From positions 1 to 64,000 of the forward strand of contig SVFD01000002.1 of the NCBI GenBank assembly GCA_015057025.1: 64,000 bases of DNA, written 5' to 3'. A program made the position numbers and the translations under genes. Below the pieces are notes generated by a model, which saw only the letters and a program-made list of their open reading frames with translations, did no database searches and was not told where the DNA came from. This DNA is from Lachnospiraceae bacterium. GTDB taxonomy: Bacteria; Bacillota; Clostridia; Lachnospirales; Lachnospiraceae. Positions within the stretch are counted from its first letter, which is position 1. Each line of letters opens with the position of its first letter. Of the stretch, positions 25,204 to 33,922 are shown in pieces.

Positions 25204-25857
25204 ATGTATTTTGTAATTGACTATGAAAATGTAAATTATGCAGGGCTTGAGGGAACGGAGTTTTTGGAGAAAGAGGATACGATTTCCTTTTTCTATAGTA
25301 ATGCTAGCGACAAAATAGTGGCTTATCGCATGAAGCACATTAAAGACTCCGGTTGCAATTTAGAAATTTGTAAGTTGAAGAATGTAGGAAAAAATGCACT
25401 GGATTTCTATATTGCTTCCAAAATAGGTGAAATATTTGCGATGGATCATAACGCCAAAATCGCAATTATCAGTGCAGATAAAGATTACAAGGCATTGCTT
25501 GATTATTGGAAACCAAGATTGCAGGTACAGAATCAATTGGTTCTCTGCAAATCGCTTGCAAAGGCAATAAATTCAATATGCGGTGAAGGGAAAAGAAAGA
25601 ATCTTGTGAAAGAGCGAATGTGTGTCCTTGATTTGATGTCGGAATTTGCTAAATATGAAGAACGAAAAAGTATTGTTGACAGGATTTCGAAGTTGTTTTC
25701 GGGCACAGATTATGAAAATCTTATTTCGCAGATTGTGGATATGGTTATTCTGTCAGACAAACCTAAAGTGCTATATCTTAACTCGCTTAGAACTTTTGGC
25801 AGAAATACGGGAATGGAAGTATATAGAAAAATTAAGAACTGCGAAATGAGCATTTAG
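25204..25857 (+). CDS. NYN/PIN-like ribonuclease domain protein
   Basis: The N-terminal 130 residues fit the NYN fold of PIN-like nucleases: V-I-D-Y-E-N-V at 4-10 gives the first Asp, N-A-L-D-F-Y-I near 74 the second acidic site, and I-S-A-D-K-D-Y near 98 the third. Together they would hold a metal ion for RNA cleavage. The remaining 85 residues are helical and unassigned. The start has GGGGAGG upstream. The gene stands alone. NYN proteins of this form are common in Lachnospiraceae accessory regions; target unknown. Confidence 0.75.
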   Translation: MYFVIDYENVNYAGLEGTEFLEKEDTISFFYSNASDKIVAYRMKHIKDSGCNLEICKLKNVGKNALDFYIASKIGEIFAMDHNAKIAIISADKDYKALLDYWKPRLQVQNQLVLCKSLAKAINSICGEGKRKNLVKERMCVLDLMSEFAKYEERKSIVDRISKLFSGTDYENLISQIVDMVILSDKPKVLYLNSLRTFGRNTGMEVYRKIKNCEMSI

Positions 25858-25996
25858 ACTGGAGACAAGTAACTATTAACTAATTTCTATTTTAAGGAAC
25901 AGAACCTGTAAATCACAAATAATAAAGTACATAAAATAGCATGTTTACACATCCTTTCAAAACAGTTAAAATAAACTACAGCGAAAGGAGCCAACC

Positions 25997-26668
25997 ATGC
26001 AAGCAAAAATAAAAGTCAACAACCTTAACCTATTCTATACCTGCACCGGCTCCGGAACTCCTTTAATCATGCTTCATGGTAATGGCGAAGACCACACTAT
26101 TTTTGACGAAGCAGTAGAACTTTTATCTAAGTATTTTACAGTTTATGCCATCGATTCAAGAGACCACGGAAAGAGTGACAAAGTGGCAGAATTGCATTAT
26201 AATGATATGGCAGAAGATATCAGGATGTTTATTGAAGAATTACACCTTGAGAAGCCCATAGTCTATGGATTCAGCGATGGCGGTATTGTGGCGCTTTTGA
26301 TAGCAATAAAGTACCCTGATCTTATATCGAGGGTAATAGGAAGCGGTGTCAATGTAAATCCTAATGGTTTGGTAAAAGGCTGGCATTTTATTTTTAAGCT
26401 GATATATTTCTTTGGACGTTCGTCGAAGTTTAAGCTGATGCTGACTGAGCCTGATATAACCGCAGAAATGCTTGGAACAATTAGGGTTCCCGTGCTTTTG
26501 ACAGGTGGTAGTAAGGATATGATTCAGCAGAAGCATATGAAGTATGTTGCTGACAGCATTCCCGGGGCTGAACTTGTGATTTTCTCAGGGGAGAAGCATG
26601 AAAGTTATATTGTACATAGTCAAAGAATCGCAGAAGTGATTATTGAGAAGTGTGTGGATTTAAGATAA
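25997..26668 (+). CDS. Alpha/beta hydrolase
   Basis: The order is that of a short alpha/beta hydrolase: oxyanion H-G-N-G-E-D near 28, D-S-R-D-H-G-K-S near 55, nucleophile elbow G-F-S-D-G-G (Ser near 92), the acid after strand six (L-L-T-G-G-S-K-D) and the catalytic His in G-E-K-H-E-S near 203. Note that the usual G-x-S-x-G elbow is intact. Substrate cannot be inferred. AAAGGAG precedes the ATG. It appears monocistronic and is followed by a lipoprotein with its own ribosome site. Confidence 0.88.
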   Translation: MQAKIKVNNLNLFYTCTGSGTPLIMLHGNGEDHTIFDEAVELLSKYFTVYAIDSRDHGKSDKVAELHYNDMAEDIRMFIEELHLEKPIVYGFSDGGIVALLIAIKYPDLISRVIGSGVNVNPNGLVKGWHFIFKLIYFFGRSSKFKLMLTEPDITAEMLGTIRVPVLLTGGSKDMIQQKHMKYVADSIPGAELVIFSGEKHESYIVHSQRIAEVIIEKCVDLR

Positions 26669-26725
26669 TTGATAATTTGATTGTTTATGTAGGTAGAAAT
26701 AATATATTTTAAGGAGAACAATTAG

Positions 26726-27337
26726 ATGAAGCGTAAATTATTAACATTATTTATTTGTGTGATGATGGTATTGAACTTAATTGCCTGCGGCGAAGAATCT
26801 ACCTATGATCCGGGTTCTTGGAATGATGACTTATACGTCAGTAACTGGCTTGGATTAAAGTATCGCCTTCCTGATAATGTATATAAGATTACGGATGATG
26901 AAGTTTATGGAAGAAGATTTCTTTATTCCGGTGTTTTTTATGACGAAAGTGATGAGCCTGATGTGTCTGATTTGGAAGACGTGGTTACGATTGAAATGGG
27001 AGCATGCTATATATTGGATACTTATGCTATCTGGATTATTACCGAAGAGATTCCGGATGATAATTTAACGGTGGATGATTGGATTGACGAATATATGGAA
27101 ATGATTAGCAATGATGTAATAACATATGTTATTACCAGTGATACTCCTGACGTATCAATCGGAGACCAGACTTTCAGAGAAGTGAAATTGCATGCACCGG
27201 CTATGGGTGTGCATTTGTATCAGGATATTTATATTACTCAGAAAGAAGGACGTATTGTTTATATCCTGGTAGAATACGGTGGCCAAATGAAAGATGATGC
27301 ACCTGAAAAATTAATGAGCGGATTGAATACATTCTAA
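26726..27337 (+). CDS. Lipoprotein, 203 aa
   Basis: The leader M-K-R-K..L-N-L-I-A-C-G has a lipobox with Cys near residue 19. The mature part is acidic and beta-rich (W-L-G-L-K-Y-R-L-P-D, I-G-D-Q-T-F-R-E-V-K-L), with a helix at the end (A-P-E-K-L-M-S-G-L), resembling small secreted domains seen in many Lachnospiraceae lipoproteins. AAGGAGAA precedes the start. Function unknown. Confidence 0.75.
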   Translation: MKRKLLTLFICVMMVLNLIACGEESTYDPGSWNDDLYVSNWLGLKYRLPDNVYKITDDEVYGRRFLYSGVFYDESDEPDVSDLEDVVTIEMGACYILDTYAIWIITEEIPDDNLTVDDWIDEYMEMISNDVITYVITSDTPDVSIGDQTFREVKLHAPAMGVHLYQDIYITQKEGRIVYILVEYGGQMKDDAPEKLMSGLNTF

Positions 27338-27346
27338 AAGAGTATG

Positions 27347-27374
27347 AGAACCTGAATTTATTTCAGGTTCTTTT
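27347..27374 (+). terminator. Terminator after the lipoprotein
   Basis: AGAACCTGAA / TTCAGGTTCT stem plus TTT. Confidence 0.8.
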
Positions 27375-27465
27375 GCTTTGTGAAACATTTATGTATTTCA
27401 TTGTTTCTTTTATGAGATAATGATAAAATTACGATGTTAAATATATTATTATTTGGAGATAAAAC

Positions 27466-28929
27466 ATGCGACATTCCATACGAAAACAGTTTTCCATGGT
27501 TTTTATAATGGTTCTTTTGGTAACCATTCTTATGACCATTGCAATGAATATATTGTTTTTACGAACTTTTCTTGTGCAGTTAAAACAGAGGGATATAATT
27601 AATGCATATTTGCAGATTAACAGAATCAGTTCGGATAATTCTTTATTGTCTGAAAATTTTCAAGATGAGATTCTTGAACTGTGTGAGCGATATAGTATCA
27701 GTATTATTATTATGAATCATGATTCTCAGATTCTTGCTTCCGTACGAGGGGAAGATGAGACCATTAAAGAAGAGTTGGTTGATTACTTTTTATATGATAA
27801 TCCGAATGCGGATATTGTGGATGTAACAGAGCAATATGTACTGCAGGTTGCGGTAGATGAACAGAATCAAAATACTTATCTGGAATTATGGGGAACTTTG
27901 GACAACGGATATCGTTTTTTGATTCGTTCGCCAATGGAGAATTTGGAAAACAGTGCCAGCGTATCCAATCAGTTTTGGCTTTTTGCAGCAAGTATTTCAG
28001 CCCTGGCAGGCGGTATTATGATTATTTATGTTACAAACAGAATCACGAGACCAATCCGTCAGTTGACTGAGATTTCCGAACGTATGACAAACTTAGACTT
28101 TGATGCAAAGTACGAAGTGAAAGGCGACAACGAAGTAGACCGCCTCGGAATGCATATGAATCAAATGTCTAATAAGCTGGAGCATACCATTTCTGAGTTA
28201 AAAACCGCAAACAATGAGTTGAAAAAAGATATTGAGAAAAAAGAGCAGATTGATGAAATGCGTAAGGAGTTTCTGGCCAATGTTTCTCATGAATTAAAGA
28301 CGCCTATTGCTCTGATTCAGGGATATGCGGAAGGGCTTAAGATGGGCATTAACGATAACGATGAAGCAAGTAAAGAGTTTTATTGCGATGTTATTATGGA
28401 TGAAGCAAATAAAATGAATGACATGGTTAAGAAACTTATGAGTTTAAATGAACTGGAATTCGGGAATAACCCGGTACAGATGGAGCGTTTCGATATCTCA
28501 GAGTTGATACACAATTATCTGCAATCCATGGAACTGCTTTTTCAACAGAACGATATAAAAGTAGAGTGTGACATTCCAAAACCTGTCTATGTATGGGCAG
28601 ATGAAATTCAGATTGAAGAGGTATTCCGTAATTATATTACGAATGCCATGAACCATGCAGATGGTGAGAAGTTAATCCGTGTTACACTTGAGAAAAATGA
28701 AGAAAACGTCCGTATTAGTGTTTTTAATACCGGTAAAAATATACCGGAAGATAGTGTTGAACACATTTGGGATAAATTTTATAAGGTTGATAAAGCGCGA
28801 ACAAGAGAGTATGGTGGTAGCGGCGTAGGGCTATCTATTGTAAAAGCGGTTATGGAAGGTATTAACCAAAAATATGGTGTAAGAAATGAAGAAGACGGTG
28901 TAACATTCTATTTTGAAGTATCTTGTTAA
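27466..28929 (+). CDS. Membrane sensor histidine kinase
   Basis: The 487-residue protein has a membrane helix at about 10-33, an extracytoplasmic sensor of about 130 residues, a second helix at about 168-190, a HAMP linker (R-I-T-R-P-I-R-Q-L), a HisKA dimer helix with H275 (N-V-S-H-E-L-K-T-P) and an ATPase domain with N box N-A-M-N-H-A, F box W-D-K-F-Y-K-V-D and G box G-G-S-G-V-G-L. It should phosphorylate an OmpR-type regulator. No regulator is next to it; the orphan one at 7552 is the only one in the window and is on the same strand. Confidence 0.93.
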   Translation: MRHSIRKQFSMVFIMVLLVTILMTIAMNILFLRTFLVQLKQRDIINAYLQINRISSDNSLLSENFQDEILELCERYSISIIIMNHDSQILASVRGEDETIKEELVDYFLYDNPNADIVDVTEQYVLQVAVDEQNQNTYLELWGTLDNGYRFLIRSPMENLENSASVSNQFWLFAASISALAGGIMIIYVTNRITRPIRQLTEISERMTNLDFDAKYEVKGDNEVDRLGMHMNQMSNKLEHTISELKTANNELKKDIEKKEQIDEMRKEFLANVSHELKTPIALIQGYAEGLKMGINDNDEASKEFYCDVIMDEANKMNDMVKKLMSLNELEFGNNPVQMERFDISELIHNYLQSMELLFQQNDIKVECDIPKPVYVWADEIQIEEVFRNYITNAMNHADGEKLIRVTLEKNEENVRISVFNTGKNIPEDSVEHIWDKFYKVDKARTREYGGSGVGLSIVKAVMEGINQKYGVRNEEDGVTFYFEVSC

Positions 28930-29018
28930 AATCGGGGTTAAGTGTTATAATATTTACAACTATGGTATAAATGTAAAAAGATACCGATGACTATACGAAT
29001 CAAAAGAAGGAGGATAAT

Positions 29019-29765
29019 GTGAAAAAGTTAAGATTTTTATCAGTATTATTATCCTCTTGTCTTATGGTATCCATGGTGGGATGTGCCTCAGCCATTCCGG
29101 AACTTACAGAGGATGAGCAGGAACAGGTAACCCAATATATGGCGGATATCCTTCTGAAATATGATGCAAATTATCAGGACGCTTTGCTTGAGGAGGAAGA
29201 GCTTTCTGTTGCTTTAGAGGAACAGCGGCAGAAGGAAGAAGAAGCCAGACTTCAGGCTGAAGAACAGGAAAGAATTGAACAGGAAAAGCTGGAAGCAAGT
29301 CAGGCAGATGATATTGAAACAACGCAACCGGAGCAAAAGGCCGGTGTGGAGGCAATGGCAGAGGCAGTTGGTATAGAAAATATCGAATTTGACTATATGG
29401 GCTATGAATTATGTCCACAGTACCCTTATGATACGGGGGAAGAATTGTTTTTTGCAATGACGCCCACGACAGGTAATGAGCTTTTGGTTATGAAGTTTAA
29501 TCTGGCTAATGTAGGCGGTTCGGATTGTGAAATTGATATGTTCTCGACAGGAACAAGCTTCGCTGTTAAAGTAAATGACGGAAGTTATGCACCGGTGCTT
29601 ACCACATTACTGGAAAATGATTTATCCATGTTGGTTACCACGGTGCCTGTTGAATCCGGCATAGAGGTTGTATTGATTACAGAGGTACAAGCGGGAACAC
29701 AGATTGATGATTTGACTATATATGTCCGTGCGAAGGAAACAAATCAGGAAATTCAGTTGCAATAA
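29019..29765 (+). CDS. Lipoprotein with coiled-coil linker
   Basis: A GTG start follows GGAGG. The leader ends S-M-V-G-C-A (Cys near 22). A charged coiled coil (residues 55-95, Glu/Gln/Lys-rich) joins it to a C-terminal domain that resembles the small immunoglobulin-like fold of secreted DUF4352-type proteins, with V-M-K-F-N-L-A-N-V-G and a later beta hairpin. It lies 89 bases after the kinase and just before the PilZ gene, so it may share their transcript and modulate the sensor, which is inference. Confidence 0.72.
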   Translation: MKKLRFLSVLLSSCLMVSMVGCASAIPELTEDEQEQVTQYMADILLKYDANYQDALLEEEELSVALEEQRQKEEEARLQAEEQERIEQEKLEASQADDIETTQPEQKAGVEAMAEAVGIENIEFDYMGYELCPQYPYDTGEELFFAMTPTTGNELLVMKFNLANVGGSDCEIDMFSTGTSFAVKVNDGSYAPVLTTLLENDLSMLVTTVPVESGIEVVLITEVQAGTQIDDLTIYVRAKETNQEIQLQ

Positions 29766-29787
29766 ACGATAAGGAGTGGGGAAGGAA

Positions 29788-30129
29788 ATGGAAGAGAGAA
29801 GAAGAAGTAAACGAATTGAACTGGAAGCAAAGCTTATGGTAAAGAGACTGGATGATAACTCTGAAGAGGAAGTTATCATAGAAGTCTTTGATATTTCAAA
29901 AAGTGGCGTAGGATTTAACTGTAAGAAACCGTTGACCATAGGAGCTGTATACGAAGCATATCTTACAATTTGGACCAAGGAAGTGATACATTCATTTATT
30001 GAGATTGTACGTATTGTAAAGCAGGACAATACCTTTTCATATGGCGGTATTTTTATCGGAATGCCTGAGATGGATATGAAACGTATTGAAATCTATGAAA
30101 CCTTTGAAACTGAGAAAGGTAATTTGTAA
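29788..30129 (+). CDS. PilZ-domain c-di-GMP receptor
   Basis: The ATG at 29788 is preferred to the GTG at 29776, which overlaps the ribosome site AAGGAG. The 113-residue protein is almost all PilZ domain: the R-R-R-S-K-R motif at the N-terminus and D-I-S-K-S-G-V-G-F near 42, the two loops that wrap c-di-GMP. It lies at the end of the kinase-lipoprotein cluster and should connect c-di-GMP to an unseen partner. Confidence 0.87.
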   Translation: MEERRRSKRIELEAKLMVKRLDDNSEEEVIIEVFDISKSGVGFNCKKPLTIGAVYEAYLTIWTKEVIHSFIEIVRIVKQDNTFSYGGIFIGMPEMDMKRIEIYETFETEKGNL

Positions 30130-30154
30130 TAATTTTATAAGTTGTACATAAATT

Positions 30155-30190
30155 ATCACATGGAGCAGAAATGTTTCATGTGATTTTTTT
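30155..30190 (+). terminator. Terminator after the PilZ gene
   Basis: ATCACATG / CATGTGAT stem followed by seven T. The rest of 30191-30457 is an AT-rich leader with no gene. Confidence 0.75.
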
Positions 30191-30457
30191 GTTGTAAGTA
30201 TTATAAAAACAAGATTATGCTTAATGTTGAATGCTAATGGTTTGGCAGTTGTTTTTATTATAATGTAGAAGTTGTTTGAATTGTAGAAACAATTTAAACA
30301 ATTTGCTTCAAAATAAAAATAATACATAAAAATTACATGAAATTGTCAAATTTGCATTGTAAATTTGTGCAAAATTTAGTAAAATATATATCGGACAGGC
30401 GTATTGGGGATGGTTTATGCGCATGTTCCAAATAACTTGATGTTTGGAGGAAAAGAC

Positions 30458-32548
30458 ATGAACATTTACACAACAGACAAAATCAGAAACGTGGCTATTT
30501 TAGGACACGGTGGTTGTGGTAAAACAAGTCTGACAGAAGCTATGGCTTACCTGGCAGGACTTACCTCAAGAATGGGAAAGGTAACTGACGGAAATACAGT
30601 CAGCGACTATGGCAAGGAAGAAATTAAGAGACAGATTTCAATTTCCACATCTATGGTTGCATTAGAGTGGAATGATGTTAAGATTAACCTTTTAGACACA
30701 CCGGGATTCTTTGATTTCGTAGGTGAAGCAGAAGAAGCGGTCAGCGCAGCTGATGCGGCAATTATTGTTGTTTCCGGTAAGGCAGGCGTTGAAGTTGGTA
30801 CAGAACGTGCATGGGAACTCTGTGAGAAGTATAAACTTCCCCGTATGTTCTTCGTAACAGAAATGGATATTGACAATGCATCTTTCCGTCAGGTAGTGGA
30901 AGATTTAACTGAAAAATACGGTAAGAAGATTGCTCCCTTCCATCTTCCTATCCGTGAAAACGAGAAGTTTGTTGGATATGTTAATGTTATTACCGAAACC
31001 GGTTACCGTTGGGAAGGTAAGGAAGTAGTAGAATGTGAAATTCCTGAAGCAAATAAGGAATATTTGGAGAACTACAGAGAAACACTTATGGAAGCAATTG
31101 CTGAAACAAGTGAAGATATGATGGAACGTTATTTTGCAGGAGAAACCTTCTCTGAGAACGAAATCAGAGCTGCTTTGAGAGTATCTGTAAATGACAGAAG
31201 TATCGTGCCTATCTCTATGGGTTCTAACATTCTCTGTCAGGGTATTTATACATTGATGGATGATATCGTGAAGTATTTACCTTCACCGGACAATATGCAG
31301 GTTGCAGGTATTGACTTAAAGACAAACGAAGTATTTGAAGCAAACTATGACTTCTCTAAGACAAAGTCAGCATACATCTTTAAGACATTGGTAGATCCCT
31401 ACATTGGTAAGTACTCAATGATTAAAGTTATGTCAGGCGTATTAAAGACGGATGATCTTTTATACAATGATGAGAAAGATGTAGAAGAGAAGATTGGTAA
31501 GATATATGTTCTTCAGGGTAACAAGCCTATCGAAGTAAAAGAACTTCATGCCGGAGACCTTGGCGCATTGGCTAAGATTACAGCAGCAAGAACCGGTAAT
31601 ACATTGTCTACAAAGGCACATATCATCCGTTATGGTAAGGTAGAACTTCCTACTCCTTATACATATAAGAGATATCATGCAGTGAATAAGGGTGACGTTG
31701 ATAAGATTGCTCAGTCATTACAGAAGATGATGCATGAAGATCAGACCATTAAGGCTGTAAATGATTCAGAGAACAAGCAGATGTTACTCTATGGTATGGG
31801 TGATTTACACTTAGATGTAGTAGTTAGCCGTCTTTTGAACGAATATAAGGTTGGTATCGAATTAACCAATCCTAAGGTAGCATTCCGTGAAACAATCAAG
31901 AAGAAATCAGATGTGGAATACAAGTATAAGAAACAGTCCGGAGGACATGGTCAGTATGGTCACGTTAAGATGCGTTTCGAATCTTCAGGTGATATGGAGA
32001 CTCCTTTCGTATTTGAAGAATGCGTAGTTGGTGGAGCGGTTCCTAAGAACTTCTTCCCGGCAGTTGAAAAAGGCTTATCAGAAGCTGTATTACGCGGACC
32101 CTTAGCTGCATATCCTGTAGTTGGTGTCAAGGCTACATTGTACGATGGTTCGTACCATGCGGTAGACTCTTCCGAAATGGCATTCAAGATGGCTGCTACA
32201 CAGGCATTTAAGAAGGGCTTTATGGAAGCCGGTCCTGTACTCTTAGAACCTATCGCATCTCTTAAGGTTACCGTTCCTGATAAATATACCGGCGATGTAA
32301 TGGGTGATTTGAATAAGAGAAGAGGTCGAGTACTTGGTATGAATCCTGCAGGTAACGGCAAGACTGTTGTAGAAGCAGATATTCCCATGATGAGTTTATT
32401 CGGCTACTGTACAGACTTACGTTCCATGACCGGAGGACGCGGCGATTATATGTATGAGTTCGCACGCTACGAGCAGGCACCTTCAGATGTTCAGGATGCA
32501 GAAGTTAAGGCAAGAGCTGAAAAGGTTGCAGCAAATAACGAAGAGTAG
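30458..32548 (+). CDS. Elongation factor G paralogue (EF-G-like GTPase)
   Basis: The start at 30458 (M-N-I-Y-T-T-D-K) has TGGAGGAA upstream; the 18 residues before it in the open frame lack support. The 696-residue protein has G1 G-H-G-G-C-G-K-T (16-23), G3 D-T-P-G-F, and all EF-G domains, with a C-terminal domain V ending in the usual R-S-M-T-G-G-R-G. The GTP-specificity motif reads T-E-M-D where canonical EF-G has N-K-M-D, and G1 differs from A-H-x-D-A-G-K-T, so this is the divergent second EF-G type rather than the main fusA. Translocation or a ribosome rescue/accessory role is expected. Confidence 0.85.
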   Translation: MNIYTTDKIRNVAILGHGGCGKTSLTEAMAYLAGLTSRMGKVTDGNTVSDYGKEEIKRQISISTSMVALEWNDVKINLLDTPGFFDFVGEAEEAVSAADAAIIVVSGKAGVEVGTERAWELCEKYKLPRMFFVTEMDIDNASFRQVVEDLTEKYGKKIAPFHLPIRENEKFVGYVNVITETGYRWEGKEVVECEIPEANKEYLENYRETLMEAIAETSEDMMERYFAGETFSENEIRAALRVSVNDRSIVPISMGSNILCQGIYTLMDDIVKYLPSPDNMQVAGIDLKTNEVFEANYDFSKTKSAYIFKTLVDPYIGKYSMIKVMSGVLKTDDLLYNDEKDVEEKIGKIYVLQGNKPIEVKELHAGDLGALAKITAARTGNTLSTKAHIIRYGKVELPTPYTYKRYHAVNKGDVDKIAQSLQKMMHEDQTIKAVNDSENKQMLLYGMGDLHLDVVVSRLLNEYKVGIELTNPKVAFRETIKKKSDVEYKYKKQSGGHGQYGHVKMRFESSGDMETPFVFEECVVGGAVPKNFFPAVEKGLSEAVLRGPLAAYPVVGVKATLYDGSYHAVDSSEMAFKMAATQAFKKGFMEAGPVLLEPIASLKVTVPDKYTGDVMGDLNKRRGRVLGMNPAGNGKTVVEADIPMMSLFGYCTDLRSMTGGRGDYMYEFARYEQAPSDVQDAEVKARAEKVAANNEE

Positions 32549-32578
32549 TATAAAGTGTAAAAGGTTAAGAAATAAAAG

Positions 32579-32611
32579 AAAACCGGCTTCCAAGGAAGGG
32601 AGCCGGTTTTT
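32579..32611. terminator. Bidirectional terminator between EF-G-like gene and lipoprotein
   Basis: AAAACCGGCT / AGCCGGTTTT stem between two convergent genes. Confidence 0.85.
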
Positions 32612-32633
32612 AAATGCTTAAATTACTAATCAA

Positions 32634-33623
32634 TTAGAATGTAATTGTTACAGGTCCGATTTCAGCAATTGTATCATAGCTGTTATAGTCGCGAACTTCA
32701 AATGAAAGTTCGATATCGGTAATTTCATCAATGTCATTTTCTTCTAAATCTGAAGCATAGAATGATACACTAATAACTGCATGCTTATCAGCATCTAAGT
32801 AGCAAGAGCCATATGAATAAATCATAAATCCATTTACAGATGTATCTTCTGTTGAGAGATAAATTAAATCATCTGTACCATTGTATAAATAGATTAATAA
32901 ATCAACATCGCCGTATTCATCAGTAACTAAATCCTGAACAACAACTTTGATATCACCTTCATCAAAGATTACTGTACCTTCGTCATTATATTCATATTTA
33001 AATCCATCAGCTGCTGATGTTTCAAGTACGATTAAATCAGATACGAAAATATCATTATAATCATCATCATAAGCATCAAATGAGATTTCAATGGTAGCAA
33101 TTGTTTCAATTCCGCATCTTTCAAAATCATCTTCGTAGAAATAAATTGTTTCGTTTGATTTTTTTCCGGCACTTACATCACAGTAGAGAGATGCGTTAAT
33201 CTTATAACCGTTTACATACATGCTCTGAGTTGAAATTGTAAGATCTTTGTCAGAATTGTTCTCAACCAAAACACTCATGGTAGCAGCATACCAGTCATCT
33301 TCAAATGAAAGTTCTTTTGCAGTGATTTTTACATCATTAGCATCGTAGAGTACTGTCTCTTCGATTGTTTCTCTGATGTCAAGGATTGAACCACCGTTGT
33401 TATCATCGTCGTCTTCCTTTTCATCATCAACATCAACATCTTCGTTGTCTTCTTCATCAACATCAACGTCATCAACGTCATCAACATCATCTTCAACATC
33501 AACTGCATCTGAAGGAATTGTTGATTCGTATGAATTCTGTGAAAGAAGATTCTTGATAGGTCCGCAACCTACTAAGCTTAACATCATGATAAATGTAAGC
33601 GCGATACATAAATTCTTTTTCAT
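32634..33623 (-). CDS. Lipoprotein with poly-Asp linker
   Basis: The start at 33623 (M-K-K-N-L-C-I-A-L) follows GGAGAA; the longer open frame is rejected. The leader ends L-V-G-C-G (Cys near 20). Residues about 40-80 are an Asp/Glu/Val repeat, encoded by near-identical GTTGATGAC-type units on the minus strand. Two beta-rich copies of about 110 residues follow (..D-L-T-I-S-T-Q-S-M-Y-V-N-G-Y and ..L-I-Y-L-S-T-E-D-T-S-V-N-G-F), a tandem duplication. Expected outside the membrane; the acidic tract could bind calcium. Function unknown. Confidence 0.78.
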   Translation of the reverse strand: MKKNLCIALTFIMMLSLVGCGPIKNLLSQNSYESTIPSDAVDVEDDVDDVDDVDVDEEDNEDVDVDDEKEDDDDNNGGSILDIRETIEETVLYDANDVKITAKELSFEDDWYAATMSVLVENNSDKDLTISTQSMYVNGYKINASLYCDVSAGKKSNETIYFYEDDFERCGIETIATIEISFDAYDDDYNDIFVSDLIVLETSAADGFKYEYNDEGTVIFDEGDIKVVVQDLVTDEYGDVDLLIYLYNGTDDLIYLSTEDTSVNGFMIYSYGSCYLDADKHAVISVSFYASDLEENDIDEITDIELSFEVRDYNSYDTIAEIGPVTITF

Positions 33624-33922
33624 AACATTCTCCTTTTTGTAAAATTTTTGTTTATGTACTACAAGTTTTAGAATATATAAAAATAAGAAAGAAGTCAAGG
33701 AATATTGTTAATATAAATAAATTCTTTTTATATAGAGGCTTCATTGCTTGACATCCCTTACGAAAGAGTTTAAAATATTTGCTTGGAAAATATAAGCAGA
33801 AATATAGCTTTTTTGTTGTAAAATATAATATTTTATGAGGTAGGCAGACAAAAATGCATATTTTTACTTTTATGAAATAAGATGTAAATGAGTTGCGTTA
33901 AATACGCAGAACGGAGGAAACT
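33624..33922. other. Divergent intergenic region upstream of leuS
   Basis: About 300 bases with AT-rich promoter-like DNA for leuS (rightward) and the lipoprotein (leftward). I looked for a T-box leader (specifier stem, T-box bulge, terminator) before leuS and saw none. Confidence 0.45.

Noticed and set aside
33376..33642. Ser/Thr-rich plus-strand open frame
   Set aside because: It is the complement of the Asp-rich tract of the lipoprotein on the minus strand.
33700..33922. Possible T-box riboswitch before leuS
   Set aside because: No T-box core sequence or terminator/antiterminator pair is visible.
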